DNA of 13,870 nucleotides from the NCBI GenBank assembly GCA_946406275.1, contig CAMJJZ010000026.1:1-13870 (forward strand). The letters are read 5' to 3'. The translations under genes were made by a program, and so were the position numbers. Numbering within the stretch: position 1 is the first letter of the stretch; every line of letters starts with the position of its first letter. The notes under the pieces are model-generated. The model made no database searches and was not told the origin of the DNA. It saw nothing but the letters and a program-made list of their open reading frames with translations. This document shows positions 6,073-12,298 of this stretch, one piece after another. The DNA comes from an uncultured Bacteroidales bacterium. GTDB taxonomy: Bacteria; Bacteroidota; Bacteroidia; Bacteroidales; UBA932.

Positions 6073-7857
6073 ATGGCAAAACGGGAAATTAAATTCTCCC
6101 TGGTTTACAGGGACATGTGGCAGAGTTCCGGCCGTTATCAGCCGCGTGTAGACCAGCTGGTGCGTGTGGCTCCGGCAATAGTGGACATGGGCTGCTTCGA
6201 CCGCGTGGAAACCAACGGCGGTGCTTTTGAGCAGGTGAATCTGCTCTATGGCGAAAACCCCAACGTTTCCGTCCGTCAGTGGACGGCGCCACTCCGTAAG
6301 GCAGGCATCCAGACCCATATGCTGGAACGTGGCCTCAACGGCATCCGCATGAATCCCGTTCCCGCCGACGTGCGTGAACTCATGTTCAAGGTCAAGAAGG
6401 CCCAGGGAACTGATATCGCCCGTTCCTTCTGCGGCCTCAATGATCACCGCAACCTGAAACTCTCAGTTGAATATGCCAAGAAGGCCGGCATGATTTCCCA
6501 GGCCGCCCTGTCCATCACCCATTCCCCGGTTCACACCGTAGAATACTACCTTAATCTGGTGGACAAACTTGTGGAATACGGCACTGACGAAATCTGCCTC
6601 AAGGACATGGCTGGCGTAGGCCGTCCCACAGAGCTTGGACAGATTGTGGCCGGCATCAAGAAGGCCCACCCTGAAATCAAGGTCCAGTACCATGGCCACA
6701 CCGGCCCCGGCTTCTCGCCCGCTTCCATGCTGGAAGTCGCCCGTGCAGGAGCAGACTATCTTGACGTTGCCGTAGAGCCCCTCTCCTGGGGAAAGGTCCA
6801 TCCGGACGTAATCACCGTCCAGCAAATGATGAGGGCAGACGGCTTCCAGGTAAAGGACATCAACATGGACGCCTATATGGAAGTACGCCGTCTCACTCAG
6901 GAATTCATTGACGATTTCCTTGGCTACTGGATCAACCCCACCAACTCCCAGATGACCTCCCTGCTGGTTGGCTGCGGCCTTCCCGGCGGCATGATGGGCT
7001 CCATGATGGCGGACCTCAAGGGCTTCCAGGGGGCAATCAACGCCACCCAGCGTGCCCACGGCCGTCCGGAGATGAGCCTGGACACCCTCATGGTCAAGCT
7101 CTTCGAGGAAGTTGAGTACGTATGGCCTCGCCTCGGTTACCCGCCGCTGGTGACTCCTTTCAGCCAGTATGTGAAGAACACGGCCCTCATGAACCTGTTC
7201 AACATGCTGCAGGACAAGCCCAGATGGACCACCATCGACAAGGACACCTGGGGCATGATCCTGGGCAACATGGGCAAACTGCCCGGAGAACTGGATCCGG
7301 AGATTGTGGCCCTCGCCAAGGAAAAGGGCTTGGAATTCTACACCGGCAACCCTCAGGACATGTATCCCAACGAGCTTCCCAAGTTCCGCAAGATGATGGA
7401 CGATGAAGGTTGGGATTACGGTCAGGACGACGAAGAACTCTTTAACATGGCCATGTTTGAGCGCCAGTACCGTGACTACCGCAGCGGAATTGCCAAGGAG
7501 CGCTTCAACAAGGACCTGGCAGATATGAAGGCCAAGGCCGGAGCACCCATCGTCATAGAGCGTCCCGTTGTGGAGATGCCCAAGTTCTCCGTAGAGGAAT
7601 ACCTTGCCAAGTACCCCAAGGCCACTCCCGTACAGTGCCCCGTGAGGGGTCAGCTCCTCTGGGAACTGGATGTGGACGATGCCTCCAAAGCTCCCGTCGT
7701 GGGCAAGAAGGTAAAGGCAGGAGAGGTAATCGGCCATGTACAGACATATTATGGTCTGGAAGATGTTGTAGCCGCTGTTGACGGCATCATCGTGGCCTCT
7801 CTTGGCAAACAGGGAGACAAGGTTGAAAAAGCGGAAATAGTAGCTTTCATCCAGTAA
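6073..7857 (+). CDS. OadA/PycB-like carboxyltransferase with lysine-less biotinyl-type domain
   Basis: A 594-residue relative of oxaloacetate decarboxylase alpha, pyruvate carboxylase subunit B and transcarboxylase 5S, which move CO2 between biotin and a 2-oxo acid. The N-terminal DRE-TIM-type barrel shows the metal ligands: D14 in RDMWQS, K177 in CLKDMAG (the lysine carbamylated in this family) and H207/H209 in YHGHTGPG. The following PYC_OADA region has GYPPLVTPFSQYVKN. The last 75 or so residues (from CPVRGQLLWELD to the end) have the shape of a biotinyl/lipoyl domain with the final VAAVDG turn. Where EAMKM should stand the sequence is QTYYG (557-561), putting Tyr560 at the biotin-lysine position. 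It may therefore need a separate carrier protein or do something else. It is preceded by a strong -7 box and is probably monocistronic. Confidence 0.85.
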   Translation: MAKREIKFSLVYRDMWQSSGRYQPRVDQLVRVAPAIVDMGCFDRVETNGGAFEQVNLLYGENPNVSVRQWTAPLRKAGIQTHMLERGLNGIRMNPVPADVRELMFKVKKAQGTDIARSFCGLNDHRNLKLSVEYAKKAGMISQAALSITHSPVHTVEYYLNLVDKLVEYGTDEICLKDMAGVGRPTELGQIVAGIKKAHPEIKVQYHGHTGPGFSPASMLEVARAGADYLDVAVEPLSWGKVHPDVITVQQMMRADGFQVKDINMDAYMEVRRLTQEFIDDFLGYWINPTNSQMTSLLVGCGLPGGMMGSMMADLKGFQGAINATQRAHGRPEMSLDTLMVKLFEEVEYVWPRLGYPPLVTPFSQYVKNTALMNLFNMLQDKPRWTTIDKDTWGMILGNMGKLPGELDPEIVALAKEKGLEFYTGNPQDMYPNELPKFRKMMDDEGWDYGQDDEELFNMAMFERQYRDYRSGIAKERFNKDLADMKAKAGAPIVIERPVVEMPKFSVEEYLAKYPKATPVQCPVRGQLLWELDVDDASKAPVVGKKVKAGEVIGHVQTYYGLEDVVAAVDGIIVASLGKQGDKVEKAEIVAFIQ

Positions 7858-7864
7858 TTTTTCC

Positions 7865-7872
7865 TATCTTTG
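7865..7872 (+). promoter_or_regulatory. -7 element for radC
   Basis: TATCTTTG, an exact TAnnTTTG match, begins 7 bp after the stop codon of the OadA-like gene and 51 bp before the radC ATG. The predicted start near 7877 gives a leader of about 39 nt that holds the whole hairpin at 7894-7917. Confidence 0.6.
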
Positions 7873-7893
7873 CCGGGAAAAGAGACTGTTATT

Positions 7894-7917
7894 ATGGCAC
7901 AAATTATTTTGTGCCAT
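7894..7917 (+). promoter_or_regulatory. Leader hairpin masking the radC start codon
   Basis: ATGGCACAAA-TTAT-TTTGTGCCAT is a perfect 10-bp stem with a 4-base loop. The last two stem bases are the A and T of the radC ATG (7916-7918), so the folded mRNA would bury the start. There is no T-run after it, so it is not an intrinsic terminator. A regulatory role is inferred. Confidence 0.5.
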
Positions 7918-7944
7918 GAAATTAAAAGACCTTACCCCGGATGA
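7894..7944 (+). CDS. Possible 16-residue upstream ORF overlapping the radC start
   Basis: An ATG at the base of the hairpin opens a frame encoding MAQIILCHEIKRPYPG and stopping at 7942-7944, 26 bases inside radC in another frame. A ribosome translating it would melt the hairpin and pass over the radC ATG, so it could couple or compete with radC translation. There is no evidence beyond position; it may be chance created by the palindrome. Confidence 0.25.
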   Translation: MAQIILCHEIKRPYPG

Positions 7945-8596
7945 CCGTCCCCGGGAAAGACTGCTCCTCAGCGGAGCACGTTCCCTCTCAAACTCCGAAC
8001 TCATTGCCATCATCATCGGCGGTGGAATAGGAGGTAAGAACGTAACAGAAGTAGCCCGTGAACTGCTGTCAATGGCAGAGGGTTCCCTTATGCTCCTAGC
8101 TTCAATGCCCGTGGAGAGGCTTATTACGCAGAAAGGAATAGGCCCGGCAAGAGCCATCATGGTTGCCGCCGCCCTAGAACTGGGAAGGCGCTCCATGCAG
8201 GAATCCAACAGCATAAACAACAGTCCGCTCACATCGCCGGAACTGGTGGTTCAGCTCATGCTGCCCGTCCTCCGAAACCTCCAGCACGAGGAATGCTGGG
8301 CCCTGTTCCTCAACGCCAAGAACCGCCTCATCGGCAAGGAAATCCTTAGCACCGGCAGCCTGGAAAGCACGGTGATGGATACCCGTAAAGTCCTCCGCCG
8401 CGCCATTGAGAAGCAGTCCCGCCACGTGATCATGGTCCACAACCACCCAAGCGGCTCCCCAGAGCCATCAGAGGCCGATATCCGCCAGACCGACATCCTC
8501 CGCAAGGCCCTCTCCGCCGTGGAAATCGATCTCCTTGACCACATCATCATAGGCGACCACAAGTTCTACTCCTTTTCCCAGGAAAGGTTCGGATAG
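7916..8596 (+). CDS. radC: RadC family JAB/MPN-domain protein
   Basis: A 226-residue RadC homologue (family about 220-230). It has an N-terminal UPF0758 region (LTPDDRPRERLLLSGARSLSNSELIAI), a helix-hairpin-helix-like stretch (QKGIGPARAIMVAAALELGRR) and a C-terminal MPN+ domain. The JAMM zinc signature HNHPSGSPEPSEAD is complete: H175, H177, S185 and D188. RadC was once thought to act in DNA repair, but its role is unresolved; MPN+ domains are usually metallohydrolases and RadC homologues often sit in or near mobile elements. Here it is the last conserved chromosomal-type gene before the accessory region. The start at 7916 fits the family N-terminus and lies in the leader hairpin. Confidence 0.92.
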   Translation: MKLKDLTPDDRPRERLLLSGARSLSNSELIAIIIGGGIGGKNVTEVARELLSMAEGSLMLLASMPVERLITQKGIGPARAIMVAAALELGRRSMQESNSINNSPLTSPELVVQLMLPVLRNLQHEECWALFLNAKNRLIGKEILSTGSLESTVMDTRKVLRRAIEKQSRHVIMVHNHPSGSPEPSEADIRQTDILRKALSAVEIDLLDHIIIGDHKFYSFSQERFG

Positions 8597-8627
8597 AATC
8601 CCTTCTAGTCTTTTTGTTGCCAATTGC

Positions 8628-8673
8628 TTGTTGCGACAGAGAATAATTTATATATTTGTACATTATAATGTAC
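8628..8673 (+). promoter_or_regulatory. Toxin-antitoxin promoter and palindromic operator
   Basis: TTG (8628-8630), a 20-bp spacer and TATATTTG (8651-8658) form a full Bacteroidota-type promoter. The perfect 16-bp palindrome GTACATTATAATGTAC (8658-8673) starts at the last base of the -7 box and covers the expected start site, ending 7 bp before the antitoxin ATG. This is the usual position of a Phd/YefM autorepression operator. Confidence 0.65.
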
Positions 8674-8680
8674 GTATGCT

Positions 8681-8917
8681 ATGGTAGTAATTAGTTCCGC
8701 GGAATTCCGTAACAACATGAAAAAGTACCTTGACACAGCTAAGACTGAGCGTGTTATCATCCAACGTGGCAAGAACGAAACCTTTGTACTGGTGGCTCAG
8801 AACAATGCCTCTGAAGAAGACTTGACACGTGCCATTACTGTAGATGACGTCATTGATCGCGTACGCGAGGGCCTGAATGAGATGTTTGCGAGGAAGGAAG
8901 CAGAGAGAACGGCCTAA
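8681..8917 (+). CDS. Phd/YefM-type antitoxin
   Basis: A 78-residue protein of the prevent-host-death (Phd/YefM) antitoxin type. The N-terminal DNA-binding, dimerising part reads VVISSAEFRNNMKKYLDTAK (residues 2-21), then strand-forming ERVIIQRGKNETFVLVAQ. The acidic, charged C-terminal tail (ASEEDLTRAITVDDVIDRVREGLNEMF) is the part expected to wrap and neutralise the toxin. The toxin gene starts 2 bp after the stop, the normal antitoxin-first order. The palindrome at 8658-8673 is the likely operator for autoregulation, strengthened by the toxin as corepressor. The pairing is inferred from family type, size and spacing. Confidence 0.8.
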   Translation: MVVISSAEFRNNMKKYLDTAKTERVIIQRGKNETFVLVAQNNASEEDLTRAITVDDVIDRVREGLNEMFARKEAERTA

Positions 8918-8919
8918 TA

Positions 8920-9258
8920 ATGAAAGTATTATTCCTTCCTGAAGTCGTCAATCAGTTTATTGAATTAGCCGAGGTTCTATATGATAAAGGATATCTTGGC
9001 TTCATGGATGCCGCGCAAGAGTATTCTGAGCAGTTATTCCGTGACATCCATACCAATCTTCCCTTAAAGGTCATGAAAGGTGCTCCAGCCTTTTTTGAAC
9101 GTTTTGGGAACAACCTCTTCTATTCTGCGTTCCCCAGAAACAAACAAACGGTATGGTACGTCTTTTACAGCGTTCATGAGGTAGATGGCGAGATAACTTA
9201 TCTTGTCCGCCACCTCACTAATAACCACGTTATCGCACACCATCTGGATATTGAATAG
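8920..9258 (+). CDS. Probable RelE/ParE-superfamily toxin
   Basis: A 112-residue protein directly after the Phd-type antitoxin. Size and layout fit the RelE/ParE fold: N-terminal MKVLFLPEVVNQFIELAEVLYDKGY (strand then helix), a second helix (DAAQEYSEQLFRDIHTNLP), then strands with FFERFGNNLFYSAFPRNKQTVWYVFYSV and a C-terminal strand ending YLVRHLTNNHVIAHH. The WYVFYSV strand and the following His-rich end resemble the catalytic side of RelE-type mRNA interferases, but no residue set can be assigned with certainty and ParE-type gyrase poisoning is equally possible. The strong terminator at 9352-9386 ends the operon. Confidence 0.7.
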   Translation: MKVLFLPEVVNQFIELAEVLYDKGYLGFMDAAQEYSEQLFRDIHTNLPLKVMKGAPAFFERFGNNLFYSAFPRNKQTVWYVFYSVHEVDGEITYLVRHLTNNHVIAHHLDIE

Positions 9259-9278
9259 TATCTATCTTCTTTAGCCGA

Positions 9279-9321
9279 GTGTTTCCACGTATTGAGTTGA
9301 CGTACGTTACTCTGGGAACAC
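9279..9321. repeat. Inverted repeat around a fourth TGACGTACGT-type site
   Basis: GTGTTTCCA (9279-9287) pairs with TGGGAACAC (9313-9321) with one G-T pair. Between them lies TGACGTACGTTA (9298-9309), one base different from the palindrome repeated upstream of the OadA-like gene. Whether the outer arms matter is unclear. Confidence 0.4.
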
Positions 9322-9351
9322 GCAAGGCCACATGGATGCGCGGTGTATTAA

Positions 9352-9386
9352 CCAAAACAAGAGAGCCGAAAGCTCTCTTGTTTTGG
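9352..9386. terminator. Strong hairpin terminator after the toxin-antitoxin operon
   Basis: CCAAAACAAGAGAGC (9352-9366) and its exact complement (9372-9386) form a 15-bp stem with the loop CGAAA. The descending arm ends TTGTTTTGG and the ascending arm is A-rich, the usual layout of a bidirectional rho-independent terminator. It lies 94 bp after the toxin stop and may insulate the operon from the mobile element to the right. Confidence 0.75.
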
Positions 9387-9755
9387 GTGCATGGTGGTGC
9401 CTTTCTCGAACCAATTCATGGCTGACCTTGACAAAATTTGGGAACTACGGTATTGGATTCCAGACCCTACGGACCCACTCACGTGGAGGTCTGCATGATT
9501 GACGTTGCAGGTTTGCAATGGGGCTGTTTTAGGAAATTCATAGAGCCATCCCCACTATATCGGGGTAGTTATCAATGATGTAAACGCCCTTTCCTATGCC
9601 GGAAATAGTAACCGTTGTAGGCGTATAGTCTGTTGCTTTTTTTAGTTTTTTTTTCTTGCCCAAAAGCAACAATGTTTTACTACTGTTTCTTGACTTTCCG
9701 GTGTTACCATACTATTTATTATAGGAGCAGGCACTACTAAACGCCTGATATAAAT
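9387..9755. other. Gene-free, hairpin-rich leader of the mobile element (possible origin)
   Basis: No convincing gene is present. Several weak dyads are: CAGACC with GGTCTG (9452-9493) around CCAC/GTGG; CCCC with GGGG near 9550-9565; TTTCC-tatgcc-GGAAA (9590-9605) nested in ACGCC with GGCGT; and a 10-bp repeat TGTTGCTTTT (9631-9640) with AAAAGCAACA (9662-9671) around a T-rich loop. A dense set of dyads just upstream of a replication-initiator gene would suit a rolling-circle origin or an attachment region, but no nick site can be pointed to. No exact TAnnTTTG box precedes 9756. Confidence 0.4.
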
Positions 9756-9944
9756 ATGAACAACAGTCAACCTTACAGACGACAGTATCGTCAATTAGAC
9801 GATGAGACCAAACTTAAAATAAGTGCCAGCGCACAAGGCAAGCCAAAGTCCGAGGAACATAAGGAACACATCCGCCAAGCTATGATAAACTACTGGCAGG
9901 GCGTTCCTGACCGTCCGGACGATAATAATGAGTTTAACCTTTAA
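9756..9944 (+). CDS. Small NUMOD3-motif protein
   Basis: A 62-residue basic protein. Its middle (ETKLKISASAQGKPKSEEHK then EHIRQAMINYW, about residues 17-47) matches the pattern of NUMOD3, a short DNA-binding module (K-I-S-x-A-x-x-G-K-x-x-S-E-E-H-x-x-x-I-x-x-A) usually found in repeats in homing endonucleases such as GIY-YIG and HNH types. No nuclease domain is present, so it could be a stand-alone DNA-binding protein or the remnant of a longer gene. It starts the rightward transcript and ends 6 bp before the replication initiator, so it may regulate or assist it. Function is inferred from the motif only. Confidence 0.55.
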   Translation: MNNSQPYRRQYRQLDDETKLKISASAQGKPKSEEHKEHIRQAMINYWQGVPDRPDDNNEFNL

Positions 9945-9950
9945 TCCCGG

Positions 9951-10799
9951 ATGCGATGTGTGATAGATGAGCTAAAGATGTGCTATGTAGCAGACCAAGA
10001 AAGACTGGAGGAATTAAAAGGTATTGCTTCCGGGGAGTACATCAATATTCCCGGCTTCAGGCTTTATCGAGTTATCAGCGACAGGTTCCGCTATTGCCTT
10101 GATATTATTTCCGATGGTGACAAGGTAGCCCAGTTGAGGTTTGGCTTGTACACGGAAGACGATGGTTCGGAGTCCCATGTCTTTCTCAAGGTGTTAAACA
10201 GGGTCCTGTACGACCCGGACTTGTTGCAGAAGGTGGTGTCCATCCCTGAATATTTCGGCATGGTCTGTAATAATTTCACTGCACTGGACCTTGCCGTAGA
10301 TACCAACCTCAACGTGCCGTCACTAATAAGGCGTATGATGAGGGATAAAGATGTAACCACTATCATCAACGGAAAGGCAGTAAAGGACCGCAAGGCGATA
10401 ATACCCGGCGTTTCCTTCGAGTATTCATCCTCATTGGACCGCCTCCGCCATCTCACTGTCACCATCAAACAGAAGAAAGCCATCAACAACAAAAACGACG
10501 GCATCACTGTACAGGCATACGATAAGCGTGCTGAGGTTGTGAACCATTCCGACAAACAGTACATTCTGGATTACTATGGCGACCCGAAACGCCTGTACAG
10601 GCTTGAAATCCGGCTCCGTTACCGGGAGCTGAAGGACTATATGTTGCTAACAAAAACACCAGCCACGCCTGACCTAATCTTTGACCAGCATTTTCTGGTA
10701 CACATGTTTTGCTACCATCTTGCGGCAGTGGTCAGGTTCACCAAAGGGCGGCGGAAAATTCAGTGGGAGCAACTACTGGAATGCAATGACAGGGGATAG
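9951..10799 (+). CDS. Putative rolling-circle replication initiator (Rep_trans/RstA-like)
   Basis: A 282-residue protein whose motif order resembles replication initiation factors of the Rep_trans type found in filamentous phages and small plasmids. It has FTALDLAVDTN (about 105-115; the strand with paired acidic residues), a long middle region ending ITVQAYDKRAEV (the YDK block in which this family usually carries its nicking tyrosine), then RLYRLEIRLRYRELKDY. A classical HUH pair is not obvious. If right, it nicks the element's double-strand origin and stays bound to the 5' end. The ATG at 9951 fits coupling to the upstream gene (6-bp gap); a second ATG at 9978 is possible. An 11-bp hairpin follows the stop. 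It could instead be an uncharacterised mobile-element protein. Confidence 0.5.
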   Translation: MRCVIDELKMCYVADQERLEELKGIASGEYINIPGFRLYRVISDRFRYCLDIISDGDKVAQLRFGLYTEDDGSESHVFLKVLNRVLYDPDLLQKVVSIPEYFGMVCNNFTALDLAVDTNLNVPSLIRRMMRDKDVTTIINGKAVKDRKAIIPGVSFEYSSSLDRLRHLTVTIKQKKAINNKNDGITVQAYDKRAEVVNHSDKQYILDYYGDPKRLYRLEIRLRYRELKDYMLLTKTPATPDLIFDQHFLVHMFCYHLAAVVRFTKGRRKIQWEQLLECNDRG

Positions 10800-10872
10800 A
10801 TAACAATATCCCCCACCACTGCACAATCCGTCAGTATCAAAACCTTCCTTGTATCAATTTAGCACATAAAAC

Positions 10873-10905
10873 AAGGTGATACACCGCAGATGGATGTATC
10901 ACCTT
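10873..10905. terminator. Hairpin between convergent genes
   Basis: AAGGTGATACA (10873-10883) and its exact complement TGTATCACCTT (10895-10905) form an 11-bp stem with an 11-base loop, midway between the stops of the replication-initiator gene and the leftward membrane-protein gene. It probably serves both as a terminator, although no long T-run follows. Confidence 0.55.
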
Positions 10906-10925
10906 ATCAGTTTGTATTAAATCTA

Positions 10926-11150
10926 TTAGAAGATGTCAATTCCAAGGCAATATGCAACTATACCTAATATGCCAATGACAATGGGAAGGACAGTATAAGA
11001 GATAACATGAATGATTGTTCCGGCTTTCTCGCCGTATGCTTTTTTCATTCTATCCAACTTCCCAAGCCCTTTGGAATTATTGAAAAGCCGAAGATAAATG
11101 GTGAACAAGCCAAACAAAAGCGCAAAGATACCAATAATCAAGGTGAACAT
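10926..11150 (-). CDS. Small two-helix membrane protein
   Basis: A 74-residue protein with two predicted membrane segments: residues 2-22 (TLIIGIFALLFGLFTIYLRL) and about 47-70 (IIHVISYTVLPIVIGILGIV). A basic hydrophilic loop joins them (NNSKGLGKLDRMKKAYGEK). I do not recognise a family with confidence; small two-helix proteins on mobile elements include phage coat-like proteins, holins and immunity proteins, and nothing here decides between them. It lies 22 bp downstream of the 79-residue gene at 11173-11412, probably on the same leftward transcript, and ends opposite the replication-initiator gene across a shared hairpin. Confidence 0.6.
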   Translation of the reverse strand: MFTLIIGIFALLFGLFTIYLRLFNNSKGLGKLDRMKKAYGEKAGTIIHVISYTVLPIVIGILGIVAYCLGIDIF

Positions 11151-11172
11151 AATCTGATGAGGTTAAATTAAA

Positions 11173-11412
11173 CTATGCAAATTTACATTTTTTTTGTGAT
11201 GTGACAATGATGCCCCTGCGTATAACGCACTTCTCATTGCGGAAAGGCTTGTCCTCGCTGATTCCGTAGTTACGAAGGTAGGCATATCCGACCCCAAGAG
11301 CGTTTTTGTCCCAGTGGTCACATAGTGCTTTCAGGTTGCCGTAGTAATAGTGCTGACCGTCTACCTCAAGGTGAACGACCATCCTTTCTTGTTTCCCGTT
11401 GATTTCTGCCAT
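11173..11412 (-). CDS. Small mobile-element protein of unknown function
   Basis: A 79-residue basic protein on the leftward transcript. The open frame extends to 11460, but the -7 box at 11434-11441 lies inside that extension, so I choose the ATG at 11412, giving MAEINGKQERMVVHLEVDGQ at the N-terminus. A strand-like HLEVDGQHYYYGNLKALCDHW is followed by a helix (GVGYAYLRNYGIS) and the segment EDKPFRNEKCVIRRGIIV. This arrangement (YYYG, then a short helix-turn, then KPFxNxKCxIRRG) resembles small proteins I associate with Bacteroidota plasmids and prophages, possibly DNA-binding, but no function is established. The opposite orientation to the rep and recombinase genes would suit a regulator. 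Confidence 0.55.
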   Translation of the reverse strand: MAEINGKQERMVVHLEVDGQHYYYGNLKALCDHWDKNALGVGYAYLRNYGISEDKPFRNEKCVIRRGIIVTSQKKCKFA

Positions 11413-11433
11413 CGTTAGTTCATGAAGTAACGG

Positions 11434-11441
11434 CAAAGATA
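11434..11441 (-). promoter_or_regulatory. -7 element for the leftward two-gene unit
   Basis: On the minus strand this reads TATCTTTG, an exact TAnnTTTG match, 21 bp before the ATG at 11412, predicting a leader of about 17 nt. It decides the start codon chosen for that gene. Confidence 0.55.
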
Positions 11442-11481
11442 AGTAAAAAGTTGCAAACATTAAAAATAATCTCTATAATAC

Positions 11482-11512
11482 TTGCATATATTAAATATTT
11501 GCAGTATATTTG
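11482..11512 (+). promoter_or_regulatory. Promoter of the small serine recombinase
   Basis: TTG (11482-11484), a 20-bp spacer and TATATTTG (11505-11512) form a complete Bacteroidota-type promoter, 19 bp before the ATG at 11532. The AT-rich region holds short dyads (ATACT with AGTAT flanking TATATTAAATAT) that could be a regulator or recombinase site. Confidence 0.6.
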
Positions 11513-11531
11513 TATATCAAAAGATGCAGAT

Positions 11532-12170
11532 ATGGACAAGGTCGTTATACTGGCTCGCGTGAGCACCGATAAGCAGGAATACCAAAGGCAGGTCAATGAA
11601 CTTAAGGACTATTGTAACCGCGTCGGCTGGAGCGTTGAGGCAGCGTTTTGCAACAAAGTCAGCGGCGCAAAGACCATAGAGGAACGGCAGGAAATTCAAA
11701 GCCTCATCTCTTATGTCAAAGACCACGAAATCAGCCGTGTGGTCTGCCTTGAAATCAGCCGTCTCGGTCGTAACACCCTCCAAGCCCTGAAGGTCATCGA
11801 GTGCCTCAACGAGCACGGGGTCAGTCTGTTCGTCAAGAACTACAACCTCGAGACCCTCAACCCCGACGGCAAGGTCAATCCCGTTGCATCGCTCATCTGC
11901 ACCATCCTGCTCGAAATCGCCTCGATGGAGCGGCTGACCATCGCGGAGCGGATGGCGAGCGGTCGTGACCAATACATCGCCAAGTGCCGCAGGGAGGGTG
12001 TCAAGATGGGACGTCCAGCATCTTACCGTAAATCTGACGATACCTACAAGGACCAGTACCAGCGTGAAATCAGCCTGCTCAAAAAGGGTATTTCACTTCG
12101 CAATATCACCGCCATAACCGGAACAAGTGTAAATACATTAAGGCGTCTCAAAGTTAAGTTTGTGGGATGA
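11532..12170 (+). CDS. Small serine recombinase (resolvase/invertase type)
   Basis: A 212-residue recombinase of the resolvase/invertase family. The catalytic serine is S11 in LARVSTDKQEYQRQ. The rest of the catalytic domain follows (KVSGAKTIEERQEIQSLISYV, VVCLEISRLGRNTLQAL, SLICTILLEIASMERLTIAERMASG), then the linker with GRPASYRKSD and a C-terminal helix-turn-helix (KGISLRNITAITGTSVNTLRR, about 186-206). Such enzymes resolve cointegrates or invert segments by a 5'-phosphoserine intermediate. The frame runs up to 11451, but that extension crosses the promoter and lacks family similarity, so the start is taken at 11532. The downstream frame opens at 12167, overlapping the stop as ATGA. Confidence 0.88.
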   Translation: MDKVVILARVSTDKQEYQRQVNELKDYCNRVGWSVEAAFCNKVSGAKTIEERQEIQSLISYVKDHEISRVVCLEISRLGRNTLQALKVIECLNEHGVSLFVKNYNLETLNPDGKVNPVASLICTILLEIASMERLTIAERMASGRDQYIAKCRREGVKMGRPASYRKSDDTYKDQYQREISLLKKGISLRNITAITGTSVNTLRRLKVKFVG

Positions 12171-12186
12171 ATAACTTGGTTTTTAA

Positions 12187-12194
12187 TATTTTTG
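12187..12194 (+). promoter_or_regulatory. Possible -7 element for the large recombinase unit
   Basis: TATTTTTG fits TAnnTTTG and lies 104 bp upstream of the preferred start of the 57-residue gene. It is in an AT-rich tract, so a chance match is possible. A short dyad GCCGA-GTC-TCGGC follows near 12238-12250. Confidence 0.3.
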
Positions 12195-12298
12195 TCTGTA
12201 TCTTGGTACAAGTTGGTCTCTGGATTCCATGCCAACCGCCGAGTCTCGGCAATAATAAGCGACCGTGGCGTTACAACGGGTTCACACTTTATAAACCA

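Noticed and set aside
6463..7737. Long open frame of 424 codons on the minus strand
   Set aside because: It lies wholly antisense to the conserved OadA-like gene, has no family motif, and such shadows are common opposite GC-rich third positions.
9391..9498. 35-codon open frame starting MVVPFSNQFMADLDKIW
   Set aside because: No homologous motif and no promoter; too short to support in a non-coding stretch. It may be a gene remnant.
9440..9560. tRNA- or tmRNA-like fragments (GGATTC-cag-ACCC and GGGGCTGTTTT)
   Set aside because: The flanking bases do not form T-arm, anticodon or acceptor stems and no CCA end is present.
10926..11150. Filamentous-phage coat protein or immunity protein
   Set aside because: Only the two hydrophobic helices are visible; there is no neighbouring Zot, adsorption or toxin gene to support either reading.
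11451..11531. N-terminal extension of the small serine recombinase
   Set aside because: It crosses the promoter at 11482-11512 and adds an AT-derived stretch absent from the family; S11 numbering fits the ATG at 11532.
12167..12298. Extension of the 57-residue protein to 101 residues from the ATGA-overlapping start
   Set aside because: The added residues look like translated non-coding sequence (hydrophobic then Pro/Trp-rich) and contain a possible promoter and dyad; not excluded entirely.
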